From: Aminobacter aganoensis
GTDB taxonomy: Bacteria > Pseudomonadota > Alphaproteobacteria > Rhizobiales > Rhizobiaceae
Assembly: GCF_014206975.1 (NCBI RefSeq)
Contig: NZ_JACHOU010000013.1
Span: 62,001-126,000, forward strand
Direction of reading: 5' to 3'
DNA length: 64,000 bases
The notes under the pieces are model-generated. The model did not search any database, was not told where the DNA came from, and saw nothing but the letters and a program-made list of their open reading frames with translations. A program made the translations under genes and the position numbers. How positions within the stretch are numbered: the stretch's first letter is position 1; each line of letters begins with the position of its first letter. Shown in pieces: positions 44,441 to 55,308 of the stretch.

Positions 44441-47400
44441 ATGCCGTCAGCAGCCTATTCCTTCATCGACGTCGCGGTGGTCGATCGTGTCAGGCAGCGT
44501 TTCGCTGCCGGCGACGCCATTGTCGTGCTGACTGCCGACCTCGAGGACGTGGTCTGGGCCAATGGTCCGGGTGCCGCCGTGCTCGGCTATGACGACATCG
44601 ATGCGGTCATCGGCGCGCCCGCGCGCCTGGGACTGGCGGCCCGCCGCCAGATCGCGGCGACCTCGGGCTTTCCTGAAATCGGCAGCGACCGCGCCATCAT
44701 GGTGCGGGTGGCGTCGGGCCTGACCAGCCGCGCCGTTGCCTTCATGGCCAGTTCGGTCCGGCTGCCGGATGGCGAAACCGCGATCATGCTTGCGGTGCCG
44801 GCAGGCAAGCCTGCGAAGGACGTTGCCGCCAGCGCCATTAGCGGCTTCACCGAGCCGGGGCATTTCCTCGCCTTTGTCGACGGCCGTGGCGAAATTGAAG
44901 CGGCGACCGAAGGATTTGCCGAGCTTGGCATCGCCACCTCGACGCTTGCCGGCCTGGTCTCTGCCGTCAGCCGCGAACGCGACCGCATGATCAAGCGGGC
45001 CATTCCCGCCGCCGGCGGCTATCTGCCCGCCGGCATGGCGCGGCTTGCCGACGATCCGGCGCGGCATCTGCTTGTCGTCATCGACGAACGCGTCGAGGTC
45101 AGTGAAGACGGCCCCGTCGAGCAGACCCCGCTCGCGCCTGTGCCGGAACCTGTCCGCAGCGCCGATGCCCAGCCGATGCAGGCGACCGCCCCGGTACAGC
45201 CGCCGGCCGCCGCGCATGCCGACCACGATCATTGGTATTTCAGCCCGGAGGAACGCGAAAGCCGGGCAGGGGCCGTGGTCCGCGAAATGGCCGCGGCGCA
45301 ACAGCCGCCCAAGGTTGCCGAGCCGGGCTCTGTCGCCGAACTCGTGGACAGGTCGCCGGTGGAGGCTGCCGAGGTCGCCGCACCGCCGGCGAAGCGCGCC
45401 GAGCCGCTGGCGGACCGATCGGCGGCACCGGTCCGCTTCGTCTGGCGCACCGATGCCGAGGGCCGTTTCAGCGCGATTTCGCCCGAATTCGCCGCCGTCG
45501 TCGGCGAGCATGCCGCCGATGTCATCGGCCGGCGCTTCCAGGACGTGTCGAACACCTTCGAGCTCGATCCATCGGGCGAAATCGCCGGCCTCTTGCAGCG
45601 CCGCGACACCTGGTCGGGCCGTTCGGTGCTGTGGCCCGTCGCCGGTTCCGAACAGCGAATCCCGGTCGATCTGGCAGCTTTGCCGGTCTATGGCCGCGAC
45701 CGCAGTTTCGAGGGTTTCCGAGGGTTCGGCGTCGCACGCCCGGCCGAAGCCGTGATCGACCACGAGCGCATCGGCCTGGCGCTGGTGCCCAACGGCGCGC
45801 CGCTGGACGCTGCAACCGAGGCCGCGCCCGAAGCGGAAGCTCCATCATCGGCCACCGAACCGCCGGCCGTCGAGCCTGCCGGGCAATCGCAAGCCGAGGC
45901 TGGTCCATCCAACGAGCCCGCGGCAGAGGCACCGGCTCCCGCCGACCCCTTCTCCGGCGAGGTGCCGGCGCTGGAAATCGAACCGTCGCATGATCGCCGC
46001 TATACCGACAAGGTGATCCGGCTTGCCGAGCACCGGCCGGCCGCGCCGGAGGAGCCTGCCAACGGCAAGGGCCTGTCCTCCGTCGAGCGCAACGCCTTCC
46101 GCGAGATCGGCGAAAAGCTCAAGCGGGCAAGCGAGATCGTCGCTGCGCGGCAGCAGCCGACGTCCTCGGCACCGGAAGCCGAAGTGCCCGCAGCCGGCAA
46201 TGGCGAAGCGGCGTCGGCGGAAATCGCCGGCTATTCCGAAGCGGCCGCCGCCGAACTTGCCGAGCATGCTGCCCCTGAAACCGCCCAGCCCGAAGAGCCG
46301 GCATCGGCCGAGGTCGTGGCGCTGTCGTCCATGAGGGCAAGCGAACCGGAGGTGCCGGGCGAACCTGCGGTCGACCGCGAGACAACCGTAAAGCCCGCGC
46401 TGCGCACCGAGGACGTCATTCCGTCATTCTCGGGCGGCCGCGACACGCCCGTCGATGCGCCGATCCTCGAGGAATTGCCGGTGCCGGTGCTCATCCATGC
46501 CGGTGATGTGCTGCACTACGCCAATGCCGAGTTTCTCGACCTGACCGGTTACGGTTCGGTCGACGAACTGGCCCGGGCCGGTGGCCTCGACGCGCTGTTC
46601 GCCGAAAGCTACGGCAATGAGCCGGGCTCGGACCATGATCTGAAGCTGAAGACCCGGGGCGGCGAGGAATTCCCGATCGAAGCCGTGCTGCGCTCGGTGC
46701 CTTGGCAGGATGGCAAGGCGCTGATGCTCGTCGTGCGCCGCATCAGCGATGATGACGACCTCGACGCCTCAGACCAGATCGCCGAGCTCGAAGAGCGCCT
46801 CGCCGAGATGCGCACCATCATCGACACCGCCACCGATGGCGTCGTGCTCATCGACCGCGATGGCGCCATCCGCTCGATCAGCCGCCCGGCCGAGGCCCTG
46901 TTCGGTTTCGATAGCGACGAGGTCACCGGCAAGCAGTTCCACTCGCTGTTCGCCATCGAGAGCCAGCGCGCCGCGCGCGACTATCTCGTCGGCCTGTCCG
47001 AGCATGGCGTGGCAAGCGTGCTCAACGACGGCCGCGAGGTCATCGGCCGCGAATCGCAGGGGCGCTTCATCCCGCTGTTCATGACCATCGGCCGGCTGCC
47101 CAACGACAGCGGCTTCTGTGCCGTCGTCCGCGACATCACCCAATGGAAGCGTGCCGAGGAGGAACTGACCCAGGCGCGCGCCCAGGCCGAGCGCTCGTCG
47201 TCGCAGAAGACCGACTTCCTCGCCCGCATCAGCCACGAGATCCGCACGCCGCTCAACGCCATCATCGGCTTCTCCGAACTGATGGTAGACGAGAAGTTCG
47301 GCCCCGTCGCCAACGACCGCTACCGCGACTATCTCCGCGACATCAACCGCTCCGGCAACCATGTGCTCGACCTGGTCAACGACCTGCTCGACATCTCCAA

Positions 47401-47905
47401 GATCGAGGCCGGTCAGCAGGAGATGGACTACGAGGCGGTGTCGCTCAACGATGCGCTCGCCGAGACCGTCGCCATGATGCAGCCCCAGGCCAACCGCGAG
47501 CGCGTCATCATCCGCTCCAGCTTCGCCTCGCGGCTGCCGGAAATCGTCGCCGACCGGCGCTCGATCCGCCAGATCGCGCTCAACGTCCTGTCCAATGCCG
47601 TGCGCTACACCCAGGCCGGCGGCCAGGTGATCGTTTCCACCGCCTACGAGACGTCGGGCGACATCGTCATGCGGGTACGCGACACCGGCATCGGCATGAG
47701 CCAGGCCGAGATCGAACAGGCGCTGAAACCGTTCAAGCAGATCAACTCGCTGAAGCGCGGCCGCGGCGACGGAACCGGCCTCGGCCTGCCGCTGACCAAG
47801 GCGATGGTCGAGGCCAATCGTGCCCGATTCACCATTGCCTCGACCCCGGGCGAGGGCACTCTGATCGAGGTCACCTTCCCCTCGACGAGGGTTCTTGCGG
47901 AGTAG
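44441..47905 (+). CDS. PAS-domain sensor histidine kinase (PdhS/PleC/DivJ class)
   Basis: 1154 residues with no clear membrane segment, so probably cytoplasmic. An N-terminal PAS-like region, two further PAS regions (residues about 330-430 and 670-770) and a PAS at about 785-900 surround a long Ala/Glu/Pro-rich linker (about 450-660). The kinase core has H-box RISHEIRTPLNAIIGFSELM with His932, N-box VLSNAVRYTQ, and G1/G2 boxes RDTGIGMS and GDGTGLGLPL. The H-box context SELMVDEKFGPV is characteristic of DivJ/PleC/PdhS kinases acting on DivK, so cell-cycle control is likely. That DivK link is family inference. Monocistronic. Confidence 0.88.
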   Translation: MPSAAYSFIDVAVVDRVRQRFAAGDAIVVLTADLEDVVWANGPGAAVLGYDDIDAVIGAPARLGLAARRQIAATSGFPEIGSDRAIMVRVASGLTSRAVAFMASSVRLPDGETAIMLAVPAGKPAKDVAASAISGFTEPGHFLAFVDGRGEIEAATEGFAELGIATSTLAGLVSAVSRERDRMIKRAIPAAGGYLPAGMARLADDPARHLLVVIDERVEVSEDGPVEQTPLAPVPEPVRSADAQPMQATAPVQPPAAAHADHDHWYFSPEERESRAGAVVREMAAAQQPPKVAEPGSVAELVDRSPVEAAEVAAPPAKRAEPLADRSAAPVRFVWRTDAEGRFSAISPEFAAVVGEHAADVIGRRFQDVSNTFELDPSGEIAGLLQRRDTWSGRSVLWPVAGSEQRIPVDLAALPVYGRDRSFEGFRGFGVARPAEAVIDHERIGLALVPNGAPLDAATEAAPEAEAPSSATEPPAVEPAGQSQAEAGPSNEPAAEAPAPADPFSGEVPALEIEPSHDRRYTDKVIRLAEHRPAAPEEPANGKGLSSVERNAFREIGEKLKRASEIVAARQQPTSSAPEAEVPAAGNGEAASAEIAGYSEAAAAELAEHAAPETAQPEEPASAEVVALSSMRASEPEVPGEPAVDRETTVKPALRTEDVIPSFSGGRDTPVDAPILEELPVPVLIHAGDVLHYANAEFLDLTGYGSVDELARAGGLDALFAESYGNEPGSDHDLKLKTRGGEEFPIEAVLRSVPWQDGKALMLVVRRISDDDDLDASDQIAELEERLAEMRTIIDTATDGVVLIDRDGAIRSISRPAEALFGFDSDEVTGKQFHSLFAIESQRAARDYLVGLSEHGVASVLNDGREVIGRESQGRFIPLFMTIGRLPNDSGFCAVVRDITQWKRAEEELTQARAQAERSSSQKTDFLARISHEIRTPLNAIIGFSELMVDEKFGPVANDRYRDYLRDINRSGNHVLDLVNDLLDISKIEAGQQEMDYEAVSLNDALAETVAMMQPQANRERVIIRSSFASRLPEIVADRRSIRQIALNVLSNAVRYTQAGGQVIVSTAYETSGDIVMRVRDTGIGMSQAEIEQALKPFKQINSLKRGRGDGTGLGLPLTKAMVEANRARFTIASTPGEGTLIEVTFPSTRVLAE

Positions 47906-48010
47906 CCTGGGCCGGGCAGGGTGCGACATTTTGTGCACATCTGCGTGATGTCGGCTGGCCGTTGTTAGAATTTGTCGAACAAGCCATTGAATCCGGTGCA
48001 AAACAGTCCA

Positions 48011-48031
48011 GTTTAGAACATTTCTAAACTA
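48011..48031 (+). promoter_or_regulatory. Irr-type iron control element upstream of the iron transporter
   Basis: AGTTTAGAA-CAT-TTCTAAACT, a perfect 9-bp inverted repeat containing the ICE consensus TTTAGAA-N3-TTCTAAA. It is about 125 bp before the ATG of the iron-binding protein. Irr binds this motif in Hyphomicrobiales, repressing or activating iron genes under low iron. No irr gene is in the window. Confidence 0.85.
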
Positions 48032-48155
48032 TTGAATTTGCTGGCCTTTAAACTTGACCGCAAGTGTCACAATGGCCATAGGGAAGGGGGCCTCGCAAGC
48101 GAGGCTGCCATTTGTTCCTCGAGGGACTTTGCCCCCTTTGGCCAGGAGAGAAAAA

Positions 48156-49202
48156 ATGAAATTTGGAAACGCCAGGTCGGCACTTGCCGGCGGCGCCCTT
48201 GCGATTGCGGCGCTCTTCACCACCTCGGCGCTCGCCGACGGCGTGGTCAACATCTACACCTATCGCCAGCCCGATCTGATCAAGCCCGTTCTCGATGCCT
48301 TCACGGCCGAGACCGGCATCAAGACCGAAGTGCTGTTCCTCGACAAGGGTCTTGAGGAGCGCATCCAGGCGGAAGGCCAGAATTCGCCTGCCGACGTCAT
48401 CATGACCGTCGACATCGCCCGTCTCACTTCGGCCAAGGAAAAGGGCGTCACCCAGCCTCTGGTCGACGACGAAATCAACAAGCTGCTGCCGGCCGAGTAT
48501 CGCGATCCGGAAGGCAACTGGTTCGGCGTCACCAAGCGCGCCCGCGTGATCTACGCCTCCAAGGAGCGCGTCAAGGACACGGCGATCACCTATGCCGAGC
48601 TCGCCGATCCCAAGTGGAAGGGCAAGATCTGCATGCGTTCGGGCCAGCATGACTACAACCTGGCCCTGTTCTCGGCGGCGATCGCCCATTGGGGTCCTGA
48701 GAAGACCGAAGAGTGGATGAAGGGCCTCAAGGCCAATCTCGCCAAGAAGCCCGACGGCGGCGACCGTCCGCAGGCTGGCGCCATCGCTGCCGGCGAGTGC
48801 GACATCGCCATCGGCAACACCTACTATGTCGGCCTGATGCGCAACAACGAGAAGGACCCGAAGGAAAAGGAATGGGGTAACGCCATCAACGTGCTCTTCC
48901 CGACCTTCGAGAACGGCCTGACCCACGTCAACATCTCGGGTGCAGCGCTCGCCAAGAACGCGCCGAACCGTGACAACGCCGTCAAGCTGATCCGCTTCCT
49001 GGCCAGCCACGAGGCCCAGCAGGTCTACGCCGAGAAGAACTACGAATATCCGGTCGAGCCGGGCCTCGAGCCGTCCGAGACGGTCAAGGCCTTCGGCGAG
49101 CTCAAGGCCGACACGCTGCCGCTGGTCGACATCGCCAAGGGCCGCAAGGCTGCCTCCGAAATGGTCGACCGCGTCGGCCTCGACGACGGCCCGAGCAGCT
49201 GA
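48156..49202 (+). CDS. Fe(3+) ABC transporter substrate-binding protein
   Basis: 348 residues from ATG 48156, preceded by AGGAGAG. Signal peptide through residue about 27 (LAIAALFTTSALAD). FbpA/FutA-type features: VNIYTYRQPDLIKPVLDAF, then SPADVIMTVDIARL, and the adjacent Tyr pair in IGNTYYVGLM that coordinates Fe3+ in this class. It supplies ferric iron to the permease downstream. Transcribed from a region with a perfect Irr box. A hairpin follows 26 bp after its stop. Confidence 0.9.
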   Translation: MKFGNARSALAGGALAIAALFTTSALADGVVNIYTYRQPDLIKPVLDAFTAETGIKTEVLFLDKGLEERIQAEGQNSPADVIMTVDIARLTSAKEKGVTQPLVDDEINKLLPAEYRDPEGNWFGVTKRARVIYASKERVKDTAITYAELADPKWKGKICMRSGQHDYNLALFSAAIAHWGPEKTEEWMKGLKANLAKKPDGGDRPQAGAIAAGECDIAIGNTYYVGLMRNNEKDPKEKEWGNAINVLFPTFENGLTHVNISGAALAKNAPNRDNAVKLIRFLASHEAQQVYAEKNYEYPVEPGLEPSETVKAFGELKADTLPLVDIAKGRKAASEMVDRVGLDDGPSS

Positions 49203-49228
49203 TAGGCGGGTACATGAACTGAAGAAGA

Positions 49229-49254
49229 GCCGGGCCGGGCAATCGGTCCGGCTT
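49229..49254 (+). promoter_or_regulatory. Intercistronic hairpin between iron-binding protein and permease
   Basis: AGCCGGGCC/GGTCCGGCT, a 9-bp stem with one wobble pair and an eight-base loop, followed by TTTTC. It may act as partial terminator or mRNA stabiliser, as at the potF-potG gap. Confidence 0.65.
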
Positions 49255-49277
49255 TTCTGCATTGCTGGGGAGCGGCC

Positions 49278-50999
49278 TTGCCGACGACAAGCGGAACAGG
49301 TCAGGGGACTTCGGGCGGGGCGTTTGCCGCGGACGCCCGAGCCTTGCCCGTCAGGCGCCCGCGCCATCCGCTGCTCGGCACGCTGGCGCTCGCCATCGGT
49401 ATCGTCGTCATCCTGCCGGTGCTGTCGCTCCTCTTCGTCGCCCTCTCCGGCACCGGCGAGGATTGGCCGCATCTGATCGAAAACGTCTTGCCCGGCGCAA
49501 CCCGCACCACGCTTGCGCTGCTGGTCATGGTGGCGGTGCTGACCTCGGTTGCCGGCGTCGCCTGCGCCTGGGCGGTCGTCGCCTATGATTTTCCGTTCCG
49601 CCGCATGCTGTCCTGGGCGCTGGTCCTGCCGCTCGCCGTGCCGCCCTATCTCGCCGCCTATGCCTTCGGCGAGTTCTTCCACTACCAGGGCCCGGTGCAG
49701 AGCATGGTCCGCGCCATCTTCGGCTTCCAGACCATCCGCGACTACTGGTTCCCCGACATACGCTCCACCTGGGGCACCGCCTTCGTGCTTGCCTCGGTGC
49801 TTTATCCCTACGTCTATCTGACCACCCGCATCGTCTTCCTCATGCAGGGACGCAACATCGCCGATGTCGCGCGCACGCTCGGTGCCTCGCCGGCGCGGGT
49901 GTTCTGGCGCGTGCTTCTGCCCGTGGCGCGGCCGGCCATCGTTGCCGGCGTGGCACTGGTGCTGATGGAGAGCATCAACGACATCGGTGCCGCCGAATAT
50001 TTCGGCGTCCGCACGCTGACGGTCGCCGTCTACACCACCTGGCTCAACCGCGGCAGCCTCGAAGGCGGCGCCCAGATCGCCATCCTGATGCTGGTGCTGG
50101 TCGTCCTGCTCCTCGTTGCCGAGCAATGGGCGCGCCGCCGCCAGCGCTTCCATGCCGGCCGCGGCACCCACCTCAAGGTCCACCCGCCGCGCATCGCACT
50201 CAAGGGCTGGACGCGGTTCGCCATGCCCGTCGCCGTGCTCTTGCCCATCCTCAGCGGCTTCGGCGTGCCGATCACCATCTTCGGCCAGTATGCCTCGCGC
50301 CGCCTCGAACAGTTTGCCTCGCCCGACGTCGCGCGCGCTTTCGTCAACAGCTTGATGACAGCCTCGATCACGGCCGTCGTCACCGTCGCCATCGCGCTGT
50401 TCCTGCTCAATGCCCAGCGCCTGTCGAAGACGCGCAGCATGGCGGCGATGGTGCGGCTGGCCTCTGTCGGCTATGCGCTTCCGGGCGGCATCCTCGGCCT
50501 CGGCCTGCTTTTCGTGCTCGCCCGCTTCGACAATTCGGTCGACGCCTTCGCCCGCGCCTGGCTCGGCGTCTCCACCGGCCTGCTGCTCACCGGCTCGGCT
50601 GCCGCCGTCATCCTCGCCTGCACCATCCGCTTCATCGCTCTCGCCGAGGGTGCCATCCGATCCGGCATGGAAAAGCTCCCGGGCAGCCTCGACGAGGCCG
50701 CCCGCAGTCTCGGCAAGACGCCGGCGCAGAGTGCCACCAGCGTGCTCCTGCCGCTGCTCAAGCCGGCGATCCTGACAGCCGCCGTCCTGGTGTTCGTCGA
50801 CACCGTCAAGGAGCTGTCGGCGACCATCCTGCTGCGCCCCTTCGGCTTCAGCACGCTCGCCACCCATGTCTATGAAAACGCCTCGCGCGGCGTGCCGGAG
50901 GAAGGTGCCGTCGCGGCGATCGTCATCATCATCACCGCCATGGTGCCGGTGGTGCTGCTTTCCGGTGCCCTGGTGCGCGACGCCGAGGCATCGCTCTAG
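49278..50999 (+). CDS. Fe(3+) ABC transporter permease (fused two-domain)
   Basis: 573 residues from TTG 49278, preceded by GGGGAG. It is the FbpB class: two permease domains fused, about twelve membrane spans, each with its own EAA-type loop (VARTLGASPARVFWRVLL and EAARSLGKTPAQSATSVLL). The N-terminus is a 30-residue Pro/Arg-rich tail before LLGTLALAIGIVVILPVLSL. No ATPase gene (FbpC) is found in the window, so the ATPase must be encoded elsewhere or shared. Confidence 0.88.
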   Translation: MPTTSGTGQGTSGGAFAADARALPVRRPRHPLLGTLALAIGIVVILPVLSLLFVALSGTGEDWPHLIENVLPGATRTTLALLVMVAVLTSVAGVACAWAVVAYDFPFRRMLSWALVLPLAVPPYLAAYAFGEFFHYQGPVQSMVRAIFGFQTIRDYWFPDIRSTWGTAFVLASVLYPYVYLTTRIVFLMQGRNIADVARTLGASPARVFWRVLLPVARPAIVAGVALVLMESINDIGAAEYFGVRTLTVAVYTTWLNRGSLEGGAQIAILMLVLVVLLLVAEQWARRRQRFHAGRGTHLKVHPPRIALKGWTRFAMPVAVLLPILSGFGVPITIFGQYASRRLEQFASPDVARAFVNSLMTASITAVVTVAIALFLLNAQRLSKTRSMAAMVRLASVGYALPGGILGLGLLFVLARFDNSVDAFARAWLGVSTGLLLTGSAAAVILACTIRFIALAEGAIRSGMEKLPGSLDEAARSLGKTPAQSATSVLLPLLKPAILTAAVLVFVDTVKELSATILLRPFGFSTLATHVYENASRGVPEEGAVAAIVIIITAMVPVVLLSGALVRDAEASL

Positions 51000-51018
51000 C
51001 TTCTCCCAGAAACGGCAA

Positions 51019-51168
51019 AGAAAAAGGCGCCAGATGGCGCCTTGAAAGGAGATGCTGTTTACAACGGGGACTTGAGCTAACGTGCCATCCTCGAAGACGA
51101 GGAAAGGGATTTCTCCCTTCAAGTTAGGTCCGACTATCGGGGTCGAACCTTAACAGCTCCTTACCGCG
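51019..51168 (-). ncRNA. Candidate structured small RNA between the iron permease and acetoacetyl-CoA synthetase genes
   Basis: On the minus strand this gap folds into four strong stems: a 12-bp stem with one bulge and one wobble (51123-51154), a 6-bp hairpin with GAAA loop (51104-51119), an abutting 6-bp hairpin with TCTT loop (51088-51103), and a 9-bp terminator hairpin AAGGCGCCA/TGGCGCCTT (51024-51043) whose minus-strand tail is TTTTTCTTT. The unpaired stretch CATCTCCTTTC before the terminator is anti-Shine-Dalgarno-like. Size (about 150 nt) and setting recall the alphaproteobacterial αr45 sRNA, but that link is from memory. The 5' end is estimated. Confidence 0.6.
51024..51043 (-). terminator. 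Terminator of the candidate small RNA
   Basis: Perfect 9-bp stem, loop of two bases on the DNA, then TTTTTCTTTG on the minus strand. On the plus strand only TT follows, so it serves minus-strand transcription; it cannot be the normal terminator of the plus-strand permease gene. Confidence 0.75.
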
Positions 51169-51258
51169 ATGATGATAAGTTTACGAAAGTGTACCACTCC
51201 TGAAGTTGAGGTAAATTTGGCCTTCATCTTTCGTTAGGCATATCTCGGCCGCGCGCGC

Positions 51259-53217
<1,959 letters not shown>

Positions 53218-53400
53218 CGGCATCTCTCCCAGGAAGGCATCTGGTTATGCATGTCGCACTGCAGCAGATCAAGGAAATGTCGAATAGCGCCATTGCGCTG
53301 TGCGCAAACGTCATCCGATGGCCACAAAGACTTGAAATGCCGCGTTACTCGGTTACACCCGGTTCCCACAACCGCGCAGCACGGGCAGCACAAGGGCAAC

Positions 53401-55263
53401 ATGCCATCACCACTGTTCAGGCGCAGCATTTGGGCGATCGTCGGCATTGCCGTCCTGGTCGCTGTGGCTGTTGCGGCCGTGCCTTTCATCGCCTCCACCC
53501 AGATCGTCAAGGACCGCATCGCCTTCGAGATGAGCGCGTGGAGCGGCTTCCGCGTCTCGATCAACGGCACGCCCGACATCGAGATCTGGCCGGTCTTCCG
53601 CGCCACGCTTACCGACGTGACGCTCACCGATTGGGAAGATGAGCAGGGATCGCCGGTCATCGAGGCCGAACGCGTCGAGATCGAGCTGTCGGCATTCTCC
53701 GCCCTCAGTGGCAATGTCGACTTTTCCGACGCCCATTTCCTGAGGCCGACGGTGCGCCTGCGGCGCCTGGCCGACGGCGGTCTGGAAATGCCCCGGTCGC
53801 GCGGCGGCAGGCTGACGCGTGCGATCGAGCTTGCGCGCGCCACGGTCTCCGCCAGTCCCGCCGAGCCGGACCTAGGCAAGATGCCTTCGGATGAGTTCGG
53901 CTCCGTCGAATTTGTCGATGGCCGCGTCGTCGCCGTTTCGGACGAAGGCGAGGACGAGCTTTTGACCGACCTCACCGGCAAGGCCAGCCTGCCGGCGCTC
54001 AACAAGGCCGGAAGCCTGACCGCCACCGCCATCTGGCGTGGCGAGCAGGCGGCACTCGAACTGTCGTCGCCTCGCCCGCTGGTGCTCTTTGCCGGCGGCG
54101 CCGCGCCCATCGTCGCGTCGCTGAAGTCGGCGCCGGTGGAAGCGTCCTTTGACGGCACCGCCAGCCTGGCCGGCGATGTCCATGTCGACGGCCAGGTCAA
54201 GTTCGCGGCAACTTCGCTCAGGCGGGTGCTCGAATGGTCGCGCCCCGGCGTCATGCCCACCAGTCCGGTCGGCTCGATCTCCATCGCATCCGGCGTCAGC
54301 GGCGATCTCGATCGCCTCAAGCTCGACAATGCCAAGGTGACGATCGATGGCAATCCGGGCATGGGCATCCTCGATCTGGCGCTGAACGGGCCGCTGCCGT
54401 CGCTCTCCGGCACGCTTGCATTCGATTCGCTCGACCTGATGACCTTTGCCTCGGCCTTCGCGCCGATGGCATCGCCCAACGGCAATGCCGCCGAGATCGA
54501 CACCAGCTTCGCCGACCGCATCAATCTCGACCTCAGGCTGTCGACCAGCAAGGCGACGGCCGGCTCGATCGCGCTGTCCGAGGTCGCCGCCACGGCTCAG
54601 GTCAAGGGTGGCCTCGTGGCCTTCGACATCTCCGACGCCGAGGCCTTTGGCGGCAATGTCCAGGCCGGCATCCGTTTCGACCGCAAGCCGGGCGGCAGCC
54701 AGGCCGAACTGCGGCTTCTGGCATCGGACATCGATGGCGGCGCATTCGGCACCGCCGCCGGCATGAGCCGCATCGTGCCGATCGGCCGGGGCACCGTGTC
54801 AGTCATCCTCAAGGGGCCTGGCTTGAGCTGGAGCACGCTTCTGCAGAATGCCAACGGCTCGATTGCCGCCACGTTCGGCGCGGGTGCCATCATCGGGCTC
54901 GATCTGCAGGCATTCCTCAAGCGTTCGTCCGAGCGCGGCTTCTTCTCGCTGGACGAAGTCTCGGGCGGCACGCTGCCGGTGGATGGCGTCGAGTTGAAGG
55001 CGACGGTCGCCAACGGTGTCGCCAGGATCGACAAGGCCGAGGCGCGCACCGCGACCAACCGCATCTGGCTGACGGGGATCGTGCCCTATGTCGGCCGTGG
55101 CCTCGCCTTGTCCGGGGCGATCGAAGCCAAGGATGCCACCGCCGCGACCCCGCCGGCCATTCCGCCCGCGGCCTTCTTCGTCGGCGGATCGTGGAGCGCG
55201 CCGTTCATTTCCCCGCTCGTGGCTCCGGTACTTGCGGCTCCGTCAGGAACGACTTCGGACTAA
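53401..55263 (+). CDS. AsmA family envelope protein
   Basis: 620 residues from ATG 53401. An N-terminal membrane anchor (residues about 8-30, IWAIVGIAVLVAVAVAAVPF) leads to a large periplasmic beta-taco region typical of AsmA/TamB-like phospholipid-transport proteins: SGFRVSINGTPDIEIWPVFRA at the N-terminal domain and a C-terminal repeat region ending VDGVELKATVANGVARIDKA, as in AsmA_2. Such proteins move or order outer-membrane lipids. It diverges from the acetoacetyl-CoA synthetase gene and converges with xseA. Confidence 0.85.
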   Translation: MPSPLFRRSIWAIVGIAVLVAVAVAAVPFIASTQIVKDRIAFEMSAWSGFRVSINGTPDIEIWPVFRATLTDVTLTDWEDEQGSPVIEAERVEIELSAFSALSGNVDFSDAHFLRPTVRLRRLADGGLEMPRSRGGRLTRAIELARATVSASPAEPDLGKMPSDEFGSVEFVDGRVVAVSDEGEDELLTDLTGKASLPALNKAGSLTATAIWRGEQAALELSSPRPLVLFAGGAAPIVASLKSAPVEASFDGTASLAGDVHVDGQVKFAATSLRRVLEWSRPGVMPTSPVGSISIASGVSGDLDRLKLDNAKVTIDGNPGMGILDLALNGPLPSLSGTLAFDSLDLMTFASAFAPMASPNGNAAEIDTSFADRINLDLRLSTSKATAGSIALSEVAATAQVKGGLVAFDISDAEAFGGNVQAGIRFDRKPGGSQAELRLLASDIDGGAFGTAAGMSRIVPIGRGTVSVILKGPGLSWSTLLQNANGSIAATFGAGAIIGLDLQAFLKRSSERGFFSLDEVSGGTLPVDGVELKATVANGVARIDKAEARTATNRIWLTGIVPYVGRGLALSGAIEAKDATAATPPAIPPAAFFVGGSWSAPFISPLVAPVLAAPSGTTSD

Positions 55264-55308
55264 GTCATGCGCCGGGTCTGTTCCACGCCGCTTGGCACGG
55301 AACAGCCT

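Noticed and set aside
48048-51122. 1024-codon minus-strand frame opposite the iron transporter genes
   Set aside because: Antisense to two family-supported genes. Its first 36 codons coincide with the structured RNA and terminator, and no motif is present.
53247-53400. Short frame beginning MHVALQQIKEM upstream of the AsmA gene
   Set aside because: It continues into the AsmA gene in another frame and has no conserved features; the region more likely holds divergent promoters.
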